In this document: positions 63,078 through 64,000 of the stretch, piece after piece
Layout: each line of letters opens with the position of its first letter
Numbering within the stretch: the first letter of the stretch is position 1
NCBI GenBank assembly: GCA_000729835.1
Contig: JFHB01000005.1
Location: forward strand, 248,001-312,000
From: Atkinsonella hypoxylon
Taxonomy: Eukaryota; Ascomycota; Sordariomycetes; Hypocreales; Clavicipitaceae
Length of the DNA stretch: 64,000 bases
Direction: 5' to 3'
Made by a program: the position numbers and the translations under genes
The notes under the pieces: model-generated
The model's database searches: none
Told to the model about the DNA's origin: nothing
Seen by the model: only the letters and a program-made list of their open reading frames with translations

Positions 63078-64000
63078 TAATTAGTAGTTGCTTAACTAGG
63101 AGTCTTTAGTACAACTAAAGAGATTAGCATAACTAACTATAGATTAGCTAGATTTAGCAAGAAGAAACGTAATACTATTAGCTAGAACCCTTAGCGGCTA
63201 ATGTAACTAGTAAAGCGTGCTAAAGGAAGGGATATCTTTACAATTACTTAGTTACTAAGTTGTATTTACTTACAATAACGTTTTAGTTTAACTAATTGTT
63301 AATATTAAACTCCTAAGGAATTAAATTACTAGCTAGAACCCTTAGCAGCTAACGCTATAGAATTTAACTCCTCTAACTATCTTAGAACTTAGCTAAAAGC
63401 TAGCTAAATCCCTCTATCTTTATACTAATTCTGTTATACCTACTTTCTCTTTCTATACTACTTAATCTTATTTAATATAATAAGTTTACAATAACCCTAG
63501 GTAGATCTATAAGAATCTAAGCGATAACTGCAACCTAATAAGCTTCTAGAATAACTTTAAAAGTATTAGAAACTTCTATTAATAGATTAGAACTTAATAT
63601 ATAAAATTAACCTAGAAACTACTACTACTACTAATCTAAATAATAGAATTGCCTTTATAATTAACCTCTATAAAGATTAAAGATTTAGAGATTAGGAATA
63701 ATAGAAGAACTTTAAATTTAACTTCTACAACTAAAATAAAGACCTATTTTAAAGAGCTTCTACTTTAATTATTAAAGCGTTACGCAATTTACTATATAAA
63801 CATAGAGTCTATATAGGCAGCAGCAGCAGCTAAATTGCTAATTCCCTTAAAAAAGTACTATAGAAAGAGGAACAATCTATATAGCTAGAAGAAGAGATTA
63901 ATAAATAAGTAGTATTAGGTAAATTCTACTTAAATCTACACCTAGATATAGAACCTATATCTACAGTAAAGAAGCCTTAATCTTCTTTATAGAACCCTTT
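62762..64000 (+). mobile_element. CopB copy 2: Copia-type retrotransposon, 5' end, plus strand
   Basis: A CopB LTR (62762-63077) inserted in GypA copy b, left flank CTTTC (62757-62761). The empty site is in copy a near 47,820-47,830. The internal part (63078 to the window end) is the reverse complement of CopB copy 1 from 31068 leftward. It contains the leader and the beginning of gag. A leader motif CTAGAACCCTTAGC occurs twice (about 63182 and 63336). Confidence 0.88.

Noticed and set aside
12117..64000. tRNA, rRNA, CRISPR or telomeric repeats in the AT-rich block
   Set aside because: None seen. The tandem-looking AT stretches are RIP products, and no cloverleaf with an intact B box or TTAGGG array was found by eye.

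Overview
The window comes from a filamentous ascomycete. The three protein genes have short GT-AG introns with fungal branch points, their product families are fungal, and TACCTA/TAGGTA intergenic repeats are present. The rest of the window carries the signature of repeat-induced point mutation (RIP: CpA to TpA, seen as C-to-T and G-to-A). A Sordariomycete, perhaps Hypocreales, is my best guess; the sequence does not fix the genus.

Layout. Bases 1 to about 12,115 are a normal gene-bearing segment of balanced composition. It holds the 3' part of a C1-tetrahydrofolate synthase gene, a SAP/HeH-like membrane protein gene with three exons, a GT-rich microsatellite, and a reverse-strand DUF3405 gene with two exons. 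A 2.7-kb gene-free stretch follows. From about 12,115 to the end the DNA is AT-rich, RIP-damaged and made entirely of mobile elements apart from one unclassified 2.8-kb block. No intact host gene is visible there.

The AT-rich block is a nest of insertions. A Tc1/mariner element is broken by a Copia element (called CopA here, copy 1). That is broken by a Ty3/Gypsy chromovirus (GypA copy c), which is broken by a second GypA (copy b). Copy b is broken by a second CopA (copy 2), and copy 2 by a third GypA (copy a). Side insertions are a solo CopA LTR in CopA copy 1; an unclassified block, a second Copia family (CopB) and a complete Tad1-like LINE in GypA copy c; and another CopB in GypA copy b. 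Target-site duplications (TSDs) confirm both ends of CopA copy 2 (CCTTA), GypA copy a (GTTGC), the solo LTR (ACAAC) and the LINE (13 bp).

The coding regions of all these elements can be read only if the many TAG/TAA codons are taken as former Gln or Trp codons. Catalytic Asp residues have often become Asn, as RIP predicts. The most unusual points are: (1) the outermost ~100-200 bp of nearly every element is spared from RIP while the interior is saturated; (2) GypA has a long, apparently coding region of ~590 codons downstream of its integrase/chromodomain, making the element ~10 kb; (3) the CopB copy in GypA copy c has mismatched flanks, which points to a recombination deletion; (4) the 2.8-kb block at 22,267-25,072 is unrecognised. 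CopA, CopB and GypA are local labels only.
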